From positions 98,882-162,881 of the forward strand of contig NZ_SSBI01000010.1 in the NCBI RefSeq assembly GCF_004795015.1: 64,000 nt of DNA, written 5' to 3'. The notes below the pieces were generated by a model that saw only the letters and a list, made by a program, of their open reading frames with translations, did not search any database and was not told the DNA's origin. The DNA comes from Streptomyces sp. A1277. GTDB taxonomy: Bacteria > Actinomycetota > Actinomycetes > Streptomycetales > Streptomycetaceae. The translations under genes and the position numbers were made by a program. Positions 49,001 to 55,772 of this stretch are shown here, piece after piece (position 1 is the stretch's first letter; each line of letters begins with the position of its first letter).

Positions 49001-49985
49001 GCGCCTCGGCGACCCGGCCGACTCCGAGCTGGACCGCAAGGTCGCCAAGAACGTCCCCGTCGGCACCCCGGGCCGCGGTCTGACGGCGGAGAGGCTGCAC
49101 TTCATGGGCGCCCTGCCGCGCATCGACGACTCGGCGGGCGGGGGCGGCGACGACCTGTCCGAGGCCACCGCCGCCTTCGTCAAGGCCACGACCGACAACT
49201 GGCCGGGCCCGCACGCCCCGGCCGTCCGGATGCTGCCCAGGATGCTGTCGGCGCGGGAGCTGCCGAGCGGGCCCGACGCCACGCGCGGCGGCATCGCGAT
49301 CGGCATCGACGAGATGAACCTCGCGCCGGTGTACGTCGACTTCGACACCGACCCGCTGTTCGCGGTGTTCGGCGAGTCGGAGTCCGGGAAGACGGCCCTG
49401 CTGCGGCTGCTCATCAAGCAGATCACCGCCCGCTACACCCCGCAGGAGGCCCTGATCTGCGTCGGTGACTACCGGCGCAGCCTGCTGGAGGTCGTGCCCG
49501 AACCGTACCTGGTCGGCTACGCGACGACGCAGAACGCGTTCGAGTCGTACCTGGGCGACATGAACACCCTCATCAGCAGCCGCACCCCGGGGCCGGACGT
49601 GACCCCGCAGCAGCTGCGCAACCGCAGTTGGTGGCGCGGTCCCCGGGCGTTCATCATCGTGGACGACTACGACCTGGTCGCCACGTCCTCCGCCAACCCG
49701 CTGGCCCAGCTGGTGGACAACCTGCCGTTCGCCCGGGACACCGGCGTCAACTTCATCATCGCCCGCAGCAGCGCGGGCGCCGGCCGCTCCTCGTACGAAC
49801 CGTTCATGCAGCGCTTCAAGGAGCTGGGCGCGCAGGGCGTGGTCCTGTCCGGCCACCCCAACGAGGGCGAACTCCTCGGCACCGTGAAGGGCCGCCCGCT
49901 GCCGCCCGGCCGGGGCATGTTCGTCGCCCGCCGGGGCAACCCGGCGCTGATCCAGACGGGGTGGCTGGAGCCGGAGGAGGGGTGA
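46017..49985 (+). CDS. eccC: Type VII secretion ATPase EccC (fused EccCa/EccCb)
   Basis: 1322 residues from GTG 46017. Two membrane helices near residues 38-85, then three FtsK/SpoIIIE ATPase domains. Walker A: GATGSGKSE (about 471), GGPRSGKST (about 830), GESESGKTA (about 1118). Walker B: VLVIDEFSEL, VFLVIDGWQSF and FIIVDDYDLV. In many mycobacteria these domains are split into EccCa and EccCb; here, as usual in Streptomyces, they are one chain. It is the motor that recognises secretion signals of WXG100 substrates. It is transcribed opposite to most of the locus. Confidence 0.95.
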   Translation: MTQIVVKRPPRALPPETSATELRLESPPELPRGQQEGMAMQLLPMLGMGSSVVFFFMPGSQPFMKIMGVMMLLSTVAMAVAQMMRYRKGTQGEAAEGRRDYLKYLAQTRRKVRRTARAQRDAQFYLHPDPDQLWSLVAEGERLWERRIADDDFGQVRVGLGPQQLWTPLVAPTTAPVEELEPLSAGAMHRFLAIHGSLERLPMAVSLRAFYHVVVSGDPVSVRGSARALVAGLVALHSPEDLVVAVVASTDVTDQWDWTKWLPHTQVPGSSDGAGTKRLFSDDLTEVEALLHSTLDGRSRFNRGGTPLLDQPHVVLVLDGGVVPQDSLFASAEGLQGVTVVEVVPEELDEPRGGLHIAVRPGRLRLESAGVSYHGTPDLLPVENAEALGRQLAPFRMGSGAEDDEPLLANLDFTDLLGIGDPAAVDTSTVWRPRSTADRLRVPIGVGEDGAPVMLDLKEAAQEGMGPHGLCVGATGSGKSELLRTLVLGLAVTHSSETLNFVLADFKGGATFAGMSELPHVAAVITNLADDLTLVDRMRDSITGELQRRQELLRSAGNYANLTDYEKARAAGAPLEPLASLVLVIDEFSELLSAKPDFIDMFIQIGRIGRSLGVHLLLASQRLEEGRLRGLDTYLSYRIGLRTFSAAESRTALGVPDAYHLPSVPGSGFLKFGTEGMTRFKAAYVSGTYRPGVAPVSGNGEPAIDRRPVLFTAAPVAVHYPEPEPNVPFVPGQATPDALADTVLDVIARRLEGQGPLAHQVWLPPLTEAPSLDQMLPPLAVTPERGLHAPEYQRNGALVVPFGLVDKPFEQRRDTLVRDFSGAAGHMLIVGGPRSGKSTLLRALIGSFALTHTPHEVQFYAMDFGGGGMSAIDGLPHVGGVASRLDPEKIRRTVAEVAGILNRREAFFRDNNIDSIATYRRLRAAGRLPGEPWGDVFLVIDGWQSFKTDYEFLEPVVADIAARGLGLGVHLVATVSRYMEMRAALKDQLLNRLELRLGDPADSELDRKVAKNVPVGTPGRGLTAERLHFMGALPRIDDSAGGGGDDLSEATAAFVKATTDNWPGPHAPAVRMLPRMLSARELPSGPDATRGGIAIGIDEMNLAPVYVDFDTDPLFAVFGESESGKTALLRLLIKQITARYTPQEALICVGDYRRSLLEVVPEPYLVGYATTQNAFESYLGDMNTLISSRTPGPDVTPQQLRNRSWWRGPRAFIIVDDYDLVATSSANPLAQLVDNLPFARDTGVNFIIARSSAGAGRSSYEPFMQRFKELGAQGVVLSGHPNEGELLGTVKGRPLPPGRGMFVARRGNPALIQTGWLEPEEG

Positions 49986-50012
49986 CGCGCGGGCCGCGCC
50001 CGGGCGGCCGCT

Positions 50013-50247
50013 CCGTTACGCCGGAGCGCCCGTCCCGCGCGCGCGGCCCTTGTTGCCCACGGGCCAGGGCCCGGCGACGTACGTACCCGGGGCATAGCGC
50101 TCGACCGCCTCGATGATCAGGTCGGCCTGACCTGGCCTCCAGCGGCGCCAGACGGCGTGCCCGAGCGAGTGGAGAACCGCGCGCGGCCCACCGCCGTCGT
50201 TCGGCTTCCCGGGGTTCACACCCGGTTTCAGCACGAGCAACAGGTAG
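50013..50247 (-). repeat. Left copy of a roughly 235-bp direct repeat (PH-like gene 3' end)
   Basis: This stretch is nearly identical to 51599-51835, which is the 3' end of the PH-like membrane gene. Most differences are single bases; the longest shared words include CGGCGTGCCCGAGCGAGTGG and CCGTCGTTCGGCTTCCCGGG. Translated on the minus strand both give the sequence VLKPGVNPGKPNDGGGPRAV, then LHSLGHAVWRR. A 5'-truncated duplicate of that gene. Confidence 0.9.
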
Positions 50248-50408
50248 GGTGTTCCCTTCATCGAGCATCGTGCGGCGCGCACAGATCGCACAACTCGCGG
50301 CGAACGGAGCGTGCTTGGGCATGTAAAGCAACGCCACCCGTCGCTCGGCGTGGGCCACATCGGACAGGGCCGTTCTACGGTGTGCGTACCCACAGCTCGC
50401 GGGCTCAC
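50016..50408 (-). pseudogene. 5'-truncated copy of the PH-like membrane protein gene
   Basis: The C-terminal 75 residues (LLLVLKPGVNPGKPNDGGG, PRAVLHSLGHAVWRRWRPGQ, LIIEAVERYAPGTYVAGPWP) match the protein at 51578-52504. Sequence upstream of about 50250 in this frame has no similarity and lacks the four membrane helices, so only the last third of the domain survives. Any start in 50250-50408 would give a chimeric short protein of doubtful value. Confidence 0.7.
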
Positions 50409-50764
50409 GACTCCCTGACCAGGGTCGTGGCCATGTCGATCGGTATCCCTGGATACTGGCGCCTGATCTCGCGCACGGCGCTCAGCAGCCCATCCTCATC
50501 ACGCATACGCCGGAGCCCCGGTCCATCGACGGCCTGCCTCAACTCGTCGACCGATCCGAACTTCTGGATAAAGTTCTTCCTCGCTTCGCGTCGCTTGCGG
50601 CCAGTCGCATAGAGCTCAGCGGCTAGCACGAACACGAAGGCCAGCACGAGACAGAGCAGGAACGGCAGCACCGACGAACCGGTGTCCGCTCCGTGGAAGA
50701 GAAGCATCGCCGCTCCGGCGGCTGCGCTCGCAGCGGTCCAGAGAGCCATCCGCCACACGTACAT
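50405..50764 (-). CDS. Small membrane protein, paralogue of 50867-51202
   Basis: 119 residues from ATG 50764. I choose this start because MYVWRMALW matches the start MYWIRVPLW of the neighbouring paralogue; the frame is open 19 codons further up. Two membrane helices (residues about 5-50), then a charged cytosolic domain KFGSVDELRQAVDG, RRMRDEDGLLSAVREIRRQY that is clearly homologous to the neighbour. No known domain. Position behind a T7SS substrate cassette suggests an immunity or chaperone-like role, by analogy only. Confidence 0.6.
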   Translation of the reverse strand: MYVWRMALWTAASAAAGAAMLLFHGADTGSSVLPFLLCLVLAFVFVLAAELYATGRKRREARKNFIQKFGSVDELRQAVDGPGLRRMRDEDGLLSAVREIRRQYPGIPIDMATTLVRES

Positions 50765-50866
50765 GAGGCCCACCTGCCTGTTGATCCGAGAAGTCCACGC
50801 GCCCAGTTCCGAGATGGGCACAACCCAACGTCACGATCGCGACGCCGAGGGGGTGGGCGGGAGTGG

Positions 50867-51202
50867 TCACAGCGACTGAACCAGCTTCAGGGCCTCGGGC
50901 AAGGGACACCGAGGAAATTGGCGCCTGAACCGGCGGGCAGCCACCAGCAACCCCTTTTCATCACGGATCCGACGAAGTTCCGCCTCGTCCGTCACGATCG
51001 ACCGCAATGCGTCGATGGACCCGAATTTTCCGTACCAGTCCTTCTGGCGCCGCCGCTGCGCGTATCCCTCGCCCAAGCTCGGAAGGAGAACGAAAAGGGC
51101 GTAAAGAAGGATCGTCAGCGGCAGACTATGAGGCCGAACAGCGAACACCACATACAAGCAGGCCAGGGAGGCACACCAAAGCGGTACTCGAATCCAGTAC
51201 AT
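50867..51202 (-). CDS. Small membrane protein, paralogue of 50405-50764
   Basis: 111 residues from ATG 51202. Two membrane helices (VPLWCASLACLYVVFAVRPH, LTILLYALFVLLPSLGEGYA), then a cytosolic domain KFGSIDALRSIVTDEAEL, RIRDEKGLLVAARRFRRQFP. About half of the soluble part matches the next gene downstream. Function unknown; both belong to the partly decayed second cassette of the ESX locus. GC is lower than that of eccC. Confidence 0.6.
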   Translation of the reverse strand: MYWIRVPLWCASLACLYVVFAVRPHSLPLTILLYALFVLLPSLGEGYAQRRRQKDWYGKFGSIDALRSIVTDEAELRRIRDEKGLLVAARRFRRQFPRCPLPEALKLVQSL

Positions 51203-51296
51203 GCGAAACCATCACCTGTCTTTCAGAGAACCTGCCTCCCGGCATCATCAAGCACTGCCGAGCTTGCGAAACCAATTCGACAGCGCCGCACCCGCA

Positions 51297-51594
51297 TCAA
51301 ACAGTCGCGGACGGCCACTTACCTCCCGGGAAGGCGCTGTTGTCGGTCGCGGGAACAGACGAAGGGCCGAGCTGACCGATCGGTCCGTCGAGACGGTCGG
51401 CCTTGGCCTGCCAGTCGCTCCGCTCCAAGGCTAGGACCCATCCCGACATCTGTTCGCTCATGGCCACTCCGTAGGCATCGACCACGGCGCCTCCGATGGC
51501 TTCCGGGCCCTGCCTGCGCTGCCAGTCCGTAGCGGCCGTGATGGACTCCGGCAGCCCATCCGGTGCCGGCCGTGCGGTCACGGCGCCCTGCGCG
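51297..51594 (-). pseudogene. Chimeric remnant: YbaB-like middle joined to the tail of a WXG-like substrate
   Basis: The upper part, DAQGAVTARPAPDGLPESIT, ATDWQRRQGPEAIGGAVVDA, matches the YbaB-like protein at 53675-54427 (DAQGAVKVRLMAGGIPDSIT, SDWQRRQPPESLGAAVVEA). The last 17 residues, ATDNSAFPGGKWPSATV, match the last residues of the 246-residue substrate (STDKSAFPNGGHWPVGTV). So this is the scar of a second cassette from which everything between the YbaB middle and the substrate tail was deleted. There is no native start codon; the frame merges into the 3' end of the PH-like gene. Confidence 0.75.
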
Positions 51595-52504
51595 TCCGCT
51601 CCGCTACGCCGAAGCGCCCGTCCCGCGCGCGGCCCTGGTTGCCCACGGGCCACTGGCCGGGGATGTACGTACCCGGGGCGAAGCGCTCGACAGCCTCGAT
51701 GATCAGCTCGGCCCGGCCGGGCCTGCGGCGGCGCCAGACGGCGTGCCCGAGCGAGTGGAGAACCGCGCGCGGTCCACCGCCGTCGTTCGGCTTCCCGGGG
51801 TTCACACCCGGCTTCAGCACGATCATCAGGTAGCTCCGCCGACTGTTGAACCGGACCTGGTCGATGTCGGCCCAGCCAATGGTCTGACTACGCTTGCGCC
51901 ACACCCTGGTCACGCCGGTCGCGTCGATGCGCATGCCCGGGAGCAGCCGCATGAGCACCGCCATCGGCAGCAGGAACGCCCCTGCGAAGAACAAGGGCGG
52001 GCCGAGGCACACAACGACACCGATCAGGCCCATCCGCCCTACGCCTTCACTCCCGATCAGCACGAATATGGTGAGCGCTTCGAGAACCACCAGGCCGAGC
52101 ACACACGCGAGCGTCACCAGCAGGTAGACCCCACCTCGGCGCGCCCCCTCGGCGGGGATGAACAGCTCTTCGGAGTACGCACCATGGGCTGCGGGCACGG
52201 TGTCTGCTCCTCGGCTGGAGAAAACGCGCTGTCCAACTGGCCCCTCAGGTCGCCATGTCGGGCTGTCCGCCGCCGCCCGGGGCCGGCTCGGCTCCGATGT
52301 CCCCCTCTCCCCGAGGCGTGTCTTCCGACGCACTTCAAGGACCTCTGCGAGCACAGGGCAGCAGACCGCCAGAAGGCAAAGGATGCCGATCGCACCCTTG
52401 GGAGGAAGATTGTCCATGTCGGACGTGAGCAAGGGCAGCAACAGCCACACGTACGACGCCAGTGCACCACCCCAGAGGACTACGCGAGTCTTTTTCACAT
52501 CCAC
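51578..52504 (-). CDS. Membrane protein with C-terminal PH-like domain
   Basis: 308 residues from GTG 52504 with CTGGAGGAT before it. Two helices near the N-terminus (residues about 10-55), a Ser/Arg/Pro-rich loop, two more helices (about 130-205), then a bacterial-PH-like domain LPGMRIDATGVTRVWRKRSQ, TIGWADIDQVRFNSRRSYLM and VLKPGVNPGKPNDGGGPRAV. Directly downstream of the 246-residue WXG-like substrate on the same strand, so it is a candidate immunity or membrane-partner protein. Its 3' end is duplicated at 50013-50247. Function is inferred only from position. Confidence 0.65.
   Translation of the reverse strand: MDVKKTRVVLWGGALASYVWLLLPLLTSDMDNLPPKGAIGILCLLAVCCPVLAEVLEVRRKTRLGERGTSEPSRPRAAADSPTWRPEGPVGQRVFSSRGADTVPAAHGAYSEELFIPAEGARRGGVYLLVTLACVLGLVVLEALTIFVLIGSEGVGRMGLIGVVVCLGPPLFFAGAFLLPMAVLMRLLPGMRIDATGVTRVWRKRSQTIGWADIDQVRFNSRRSYLMIVLKPGVNPGKPNDGGGPRAVLHSLGHAVWRRRRPGRAELIIEAVERFAPGTYIPGQWPVGNQGRARDGRFGVAERTRRAP
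51599..51835 (-). repeat. Right copy of the roughly 235-bp direct repeat
   Basis: Covers the codons for the last 75 residues of the PH-like membrane protein and pairs with 50013-50247. The two copies flank the decayed second cassette (51594 down to 50250), which means homologous recombination between them could delete or re-create that cassette. Confidence 0.9.
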
Positions 52505-52578
52505 ATCCTCCAGAGCACGAAAGAAGCAACACCGGTCACTCTTTCAGAATCGGGGCGGCCCGTGACGGAGCTGATCTC

Positions 52579-53319
52579 TCAGACCGTTCCGACCGGCCAG
52601 TGACCCCCGTTCGGGAAGGCGCTCTTGTCGGTGCTCTCACCCGTGAGTTCGGAAAACGTCTTGCTCTCGGCAGTGATGATGGCCAGCACGGCGACCGCCG
52701 CACCTCCGATGACCGCGGGTCCGAGAGCCGCTTCCCCCGCAGCAACAGTCCCGGCGGCGGGGATGCCCACTACGGTAGGAACCACGGCGGCCGAAGCAGC
52801 AAGGGCCGGGATCAGTTGAGCCAAAAAGATCCCCACGGCAGCATAGAAGGCAAATCCCGCAATCCCACAGGCGGCGAGGCAGTCCGCCACGGTGCCCGCA
52901 CTGGACGCCACTTGAGCAGAAGCGGCAGACTGGGGGAAGACAGCGTTTGTATACGCAGTCGCCCCTTCTCCCTCCCAGTATTTCGGAGCTGTGAGGTTGA
53001 ACTTCTGCGTGGAGGACGCCACACCGGACGCCTTCCCCCGGATCTCCTCACCCTGCCACGTCACAGAGTTATAGAACACAATGGCGGGAGCGTAAGACCC
53101 CATCATAATGTCCACAAGCTTGGCAATGACCCAGTTCACGGCCTTGATGATTTTGTCCACTACCCAGACGCACGCCTGCGCGACAGCGTCAGGAATGTAC
53201 CAATGATTCACCGCGGACTCGACCTTTGGGCCGATCTCGGTCACAAACTTCGATATCGTCTCCAGGCCGGCGTTCAACTTATCGATGATGGCCTGAAATT
53301 GCTCGGGATTGAATGCCAT
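52579..53319 (-). CDS. WXG-like 246-residue putative T7SS substrate
   Basis: 246 residues; AAGGAGGG lies 8 bp before ATG 53319. The N-terminal 120 residues are helical with FNPEQFQAIIDKLNAGLETI and a YWEGEGATAYTNAVFPQSAA segment that fits the WXG-type W-x-G turn plus a YxxxA-like export signal. The C-terminal 90 residues are very hydrophobic Ala/Gly/Val-rich, possibly membrane-inserting, and end STDKSAFPNGGHWPVGTV. It lies between an EspC-like and a PH-like membrane gene. I infer a secreted effector or pore-type protein; no toxin family was recognised. Confidence 0.65.
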   Translation of the reverse strand: MAFNPEQFQAIIDKLNAGLETISKFVTEIGPKVESAVNHWYIPDAVAQACVWVVDKIIKAVNWVIAKLVDIMMGSYAPAIVFYNSVTWQGEEIRGKASGVASSTQKFNLTAPKYWEGEGATAYTNAVFPQSAASAQVASSAGTVADCLAACGIAGFAFYAAVGIFLAQLIPALAASAAVVPTVVGIPAAGTVAAGEAALGPAVIGGAAVAVLAIITAESKTFSELTGESTDKSAFPNGGHWPVGTV

Positions 53320-53346
53320 GCGAAGCCCTCCTTCCTGAATGCCTAC

Positions 53347-53649
53347 CTAGTAAGCACCCTTAACGGATTCGGTAGTTTCCACCTCGTGATCGTCGTAAGC
53401 CTTCGCATTCCTGATCAACTCATCGGCGATTTTCGACATCTCGACCTGCCCTTCACTGCATCGACTCGAGAGATGGTCAATGACGCCGTTATAGGCAGTA
53501 AAAAGCGGAGCGAAGAGTCCGAGTTGGGTCGGACTCCGATGCATACCTTTGATGGAGGCGGACACCTCACCGATCGATTTTGCCTGCTCGTCCCACATGC
53601 CCACATCAGTGCGTATCGCGTCGGTAATGACTTTAAGATCTTTTCCCAT
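53347..53649 (-). CDS. EspC-like small helical T7SS-associated protein
   Basis: 100 residues, fully helical, no Cys pair. MGKDLKVITDAIRTDVGMWD, QAKSIGEVSASIKGMHRSPT and AYNGVIDHLSSRCSEGQVEM, then IADELIRNAKAYDDHE fit the EspC/DUF2580-type family of ESX-secreted or chaperone proteins, which are WXG100-sized. Likely heterodimer partner of the downstream 246-residue protein, 27 bp away in the same direction. Confidence 0.6.
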   Translation of the reverse strand: MGKDLKVITDAIRTDVGMWDEQAKSIGEVSASIKGMHRSPTQLGLFAPLFTAYNGVIDHLSSRCSEGQVEMSKIADELIRNAKAYDDHEVETTESVKGAY

Positions 53650-53674
53650 GGCTATCAGCCCCTCAGGGTTCGTC

Positions 53675-54427
53675 CTACATGAAGTGACGCGGATTTTTCA
53701 TGATTGCCATGGCCTCGTCCAGCAGGCCCCCCAGGTTCAGGTCGGCGACAGCGTCCGGGCCACTGGTCTCAGCACTGCTGAGCTTGGCGCGCGCGTCGGC
53801 CAACGCCTCGGCAAACGCTTGATTCAGTCGAACGACCGACTGCCGTGCGGCCCATTCCGGCTCTACCGCGCACGAGGTGACCCCCTGCGGACCGAGGGTG
53901 ATCACGACCCGTCGTGCGGCGGAGTCCCCGCTCACCTCGGGCTGCGCGTACGCCTCGGGGCCCTGCCGCTCGACCACGTCGAAGGCCGTCAGCACGTCCT
54001 CGGCCACTTCCTCGATCGGGCGCGAAACGACGTGCCTCACGTCCCGCTCGAAGGCTTCTGGGTGTGCCGAGGCAGCTTCTGCCGGCGCGGGCCGGTCAAG
54101 ACTGCCCTCGATCTCCTGGGCCCGGGCCTCCCAGTTCGACTGCGCGAGGCCACCCGACCAACGCTCCATCCACTCGCTGAGCGCGGAGCCGTACGCCTCG
54201 ACAACGGCCGCACCGAGACTCTCGGGAGGCTGCCTGCGCTGCCAGTCCGATGCGACCGTGATCGAATCCGGAATCCCGCCCGCCATCAACCGGACCTTGA
54301 CGGCTCCCTGCGCGTCCTCACCCTCGGCACTCTGCGGCATTTGTTCGCGCACTTCGGACATCAGTTCCTGCATCTTGTTCATGTATTCCTGGAACTGCTG
54401 CAGATCCTGGAACATGTCGCCGCTCAC
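53675..54427 (-). CDS. YbaB/EbfC-like protein in the ESX cassette
   Basis: 250 residues from GTG 54427, with AGGAGAAAAC before it. The N-terminal 100 residues follow the YbaB pattern (helix MFQDLQQFQEYMNKMQELMS, then VKVRLMAGGIPDSITVASDW, helix ESLGAAVVEAYGSALSEWME). The rest is a linker and a second copy-like segment with RRVVITLGPQGVTSCAVEPE. Free YbaB proteins bind DNA; ESX-linked versions are common in actinobacteria, with unknown role. First gene of the cassette, directly after the mycosin (42 bp). Confidence 0.7.
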   Translation of the reverse strand: MSGDMFQDLQQFQEYMNKMQELMSEVREQMPQSAEGEDAQGAVKVRLMAGGIPDSITVASDWQRRQPPESLGAAVVEAYGSALSEWMERWSGGLAQSNWEARAQEIEGSLDRPAPAEAASAHPEAFERDVRHVVSRPIEEVAEDVLTAFDVVERQGPEAYAQPEVSGDSAARRVVITLGPQGVTSCAVEPEWAARQSVVRLNQAFAEALADARAKLSSAETSGPDAVADLNLGGLLDEAMAIMKNPRHFM

Positions 54428-54469
54428 GTTTTCTCCTGCCGGTTCGCACATGGGTGAGTTCGGACGGGG

Positions 54470-55717
54470 CTAGTACCCGGGGCCGGTACTCCTCCGGCGC
54501 ACCAGGAGCACCGCACCGCCGACGACGATCACGGCCGCGAACGCTCCGACGACGATCCAGACGGCCGTGTCCGTGCCGCCGCCCTGTCCGTCGTCGTCCT
54601 TCGCCGCGGGGGTGGCGGAGGGTTCGGGCTTCTTCGAGGGGGACGCGGAAGCGGAGGCGCTGGGCGACGGGGACGCGGTTGCGCGGGCCGCTACCAGAGG
54701 GTTCACGTCGGGGGGGCCGGGGTCGACCTTGCCGCCGAGGACGGCGAACCTGGGGCGGACCGCGCCGTAGCCGAGGTAGCGGCTGGGGATCTTGCCCTCG
54801 GACGGCTTGCCCGCGGTGTTCATGAGGACGCGCAGGACCTGGTTGCCGGTCCAGTCCGGGTGCATGGACCAGATGAGGGCGGCGGACGCGGAGGCGATGG
54901 CGGTTGCCTGGCTGGTGCCGTTGCTCTTGCAGTACCCGGACACCCCGCCGCCACAGAGAATCGGGATTTCGTCCCCGGGCGCGGCGAGCGCCACTTCCGA
55001 ACCCCACACGGAGAACTTCGTCACATTGAGCGTCTTGTCGATCGCTCCGACCCCGGCGACACCAACGCTTGCCGCCGGGTACGAGGGATCATTGTCCTTG
55101 TCGCCACTATTGCCGGTGGCCGCCAGAAGCAGCTTCCCGCGGTCAATGGCGTAATCCACCGCCTGCTGAATCTCTTCCCGTTCGCCGGTTTCAAGCATGT
55201 AATCCTCGAAACCCAACGACAGGTTGATGATCTGGGCGTCGCTGTCGGCGGCGTACCGGATGGCCTCGATCACCGCCGGAACGCTGTTGGTTCCCGACTC
55301 CTTGGAGGAGCCGAAGACAGTCAGCGGGAGGATGCGCGCGTCGGGGGCGAGGCCCTTCACGCCCTGGTCGTTGACCCCGTTGCCGGCGATCAGCATCGCC
55401 ATCGCGGTGCCGTGACCGTCCTTGTCCTTGTGCGCACCCCGCTCGGGCTCCACGAAGTTCTTGCCCTTGAGCACCTTGCCCGTCAGCTCGGGGACGGAGG
55501 GGATCACCCCGGTGTCGAGCAGGGCGACGGTGATCCCCTTGCCGGTGCTGACCTTCCACATGGCCGGGGCCTGCATGCGGTCCAAGTACCACTGGCGATC
55601 GCGCATGGTGTCCGCGGTCGCGGCCGGGGCGACGGCGCCGCCCAGGAGGAGCAGGGCGCCCAGCGCGGACACCACCGCCGACGTCCGACCGCGCCGTCGC
55701 CAGACCGTTGACCTCAT
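54470..55717 (-). CDS. mycP: Type VII secretion-associated subtilisin-like protease (mycosin)
   Basis: 415 residues from ATG 55717. Signal peptide to about residue 36 (APAATADT). Catalytic triad: Asp in VALLDTGVIPSVPE, His in DGHGTAMAMLIAG, Ser in SNGTSQATAIAS; the oxyanion Asn is in LAATGNSGDKDN. The C-terminus is a Pro/Ser linker (ASPSPSASASASPSKK) and one membrane anchor (VWIVVGAFAAVIVVGGAVLL). Mycosins stabilise or cleave parts of the ESX pore. A second mycosin gene occurs at 58759-60105. Confidence 0.9.
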   Translation of the reverse strand: MRSTVWRRRGRTSAVVSALGALLLLGGAVAPAATADTMRDRQWYLDRMQAPAMWKVSTGKGITVALLDTGVIPSVPELTGKVLKGKNFVEPERGAHKDKDGHGTAMAMLIAGNGVNDQGVKGLAPDARILPLTVFGSSKESGTNSVPAVIEAIRYAADSDAQIINLSLGFEDYMLETGEREEIQQAVDYAIDRGKLLLAATGNSGDKDNDPSYPAASVGVAGVGAIDKTLNVTKFSVWGSEVALAAPGDEIPILCGGGVSGYCKSNGTSQATAIASASAALIWSMHPDWTGNQVLRVLMNTAGKPSEGKIPSRYLGYGAVRPRFAVLGGKVDPGPPDVNPLVAARATASPSPSASASASPSKKPEPSATPAAKDDDGQGGGTDTAVWIVVGAFAAVIVVGGAVLLVRRRSTGPGY

Positions 55718-55772
55718 GCCACCCACTCGTGTTCTGTCCGCCCCACCGGCGTCGGTGCTCGGATACCGGCTG

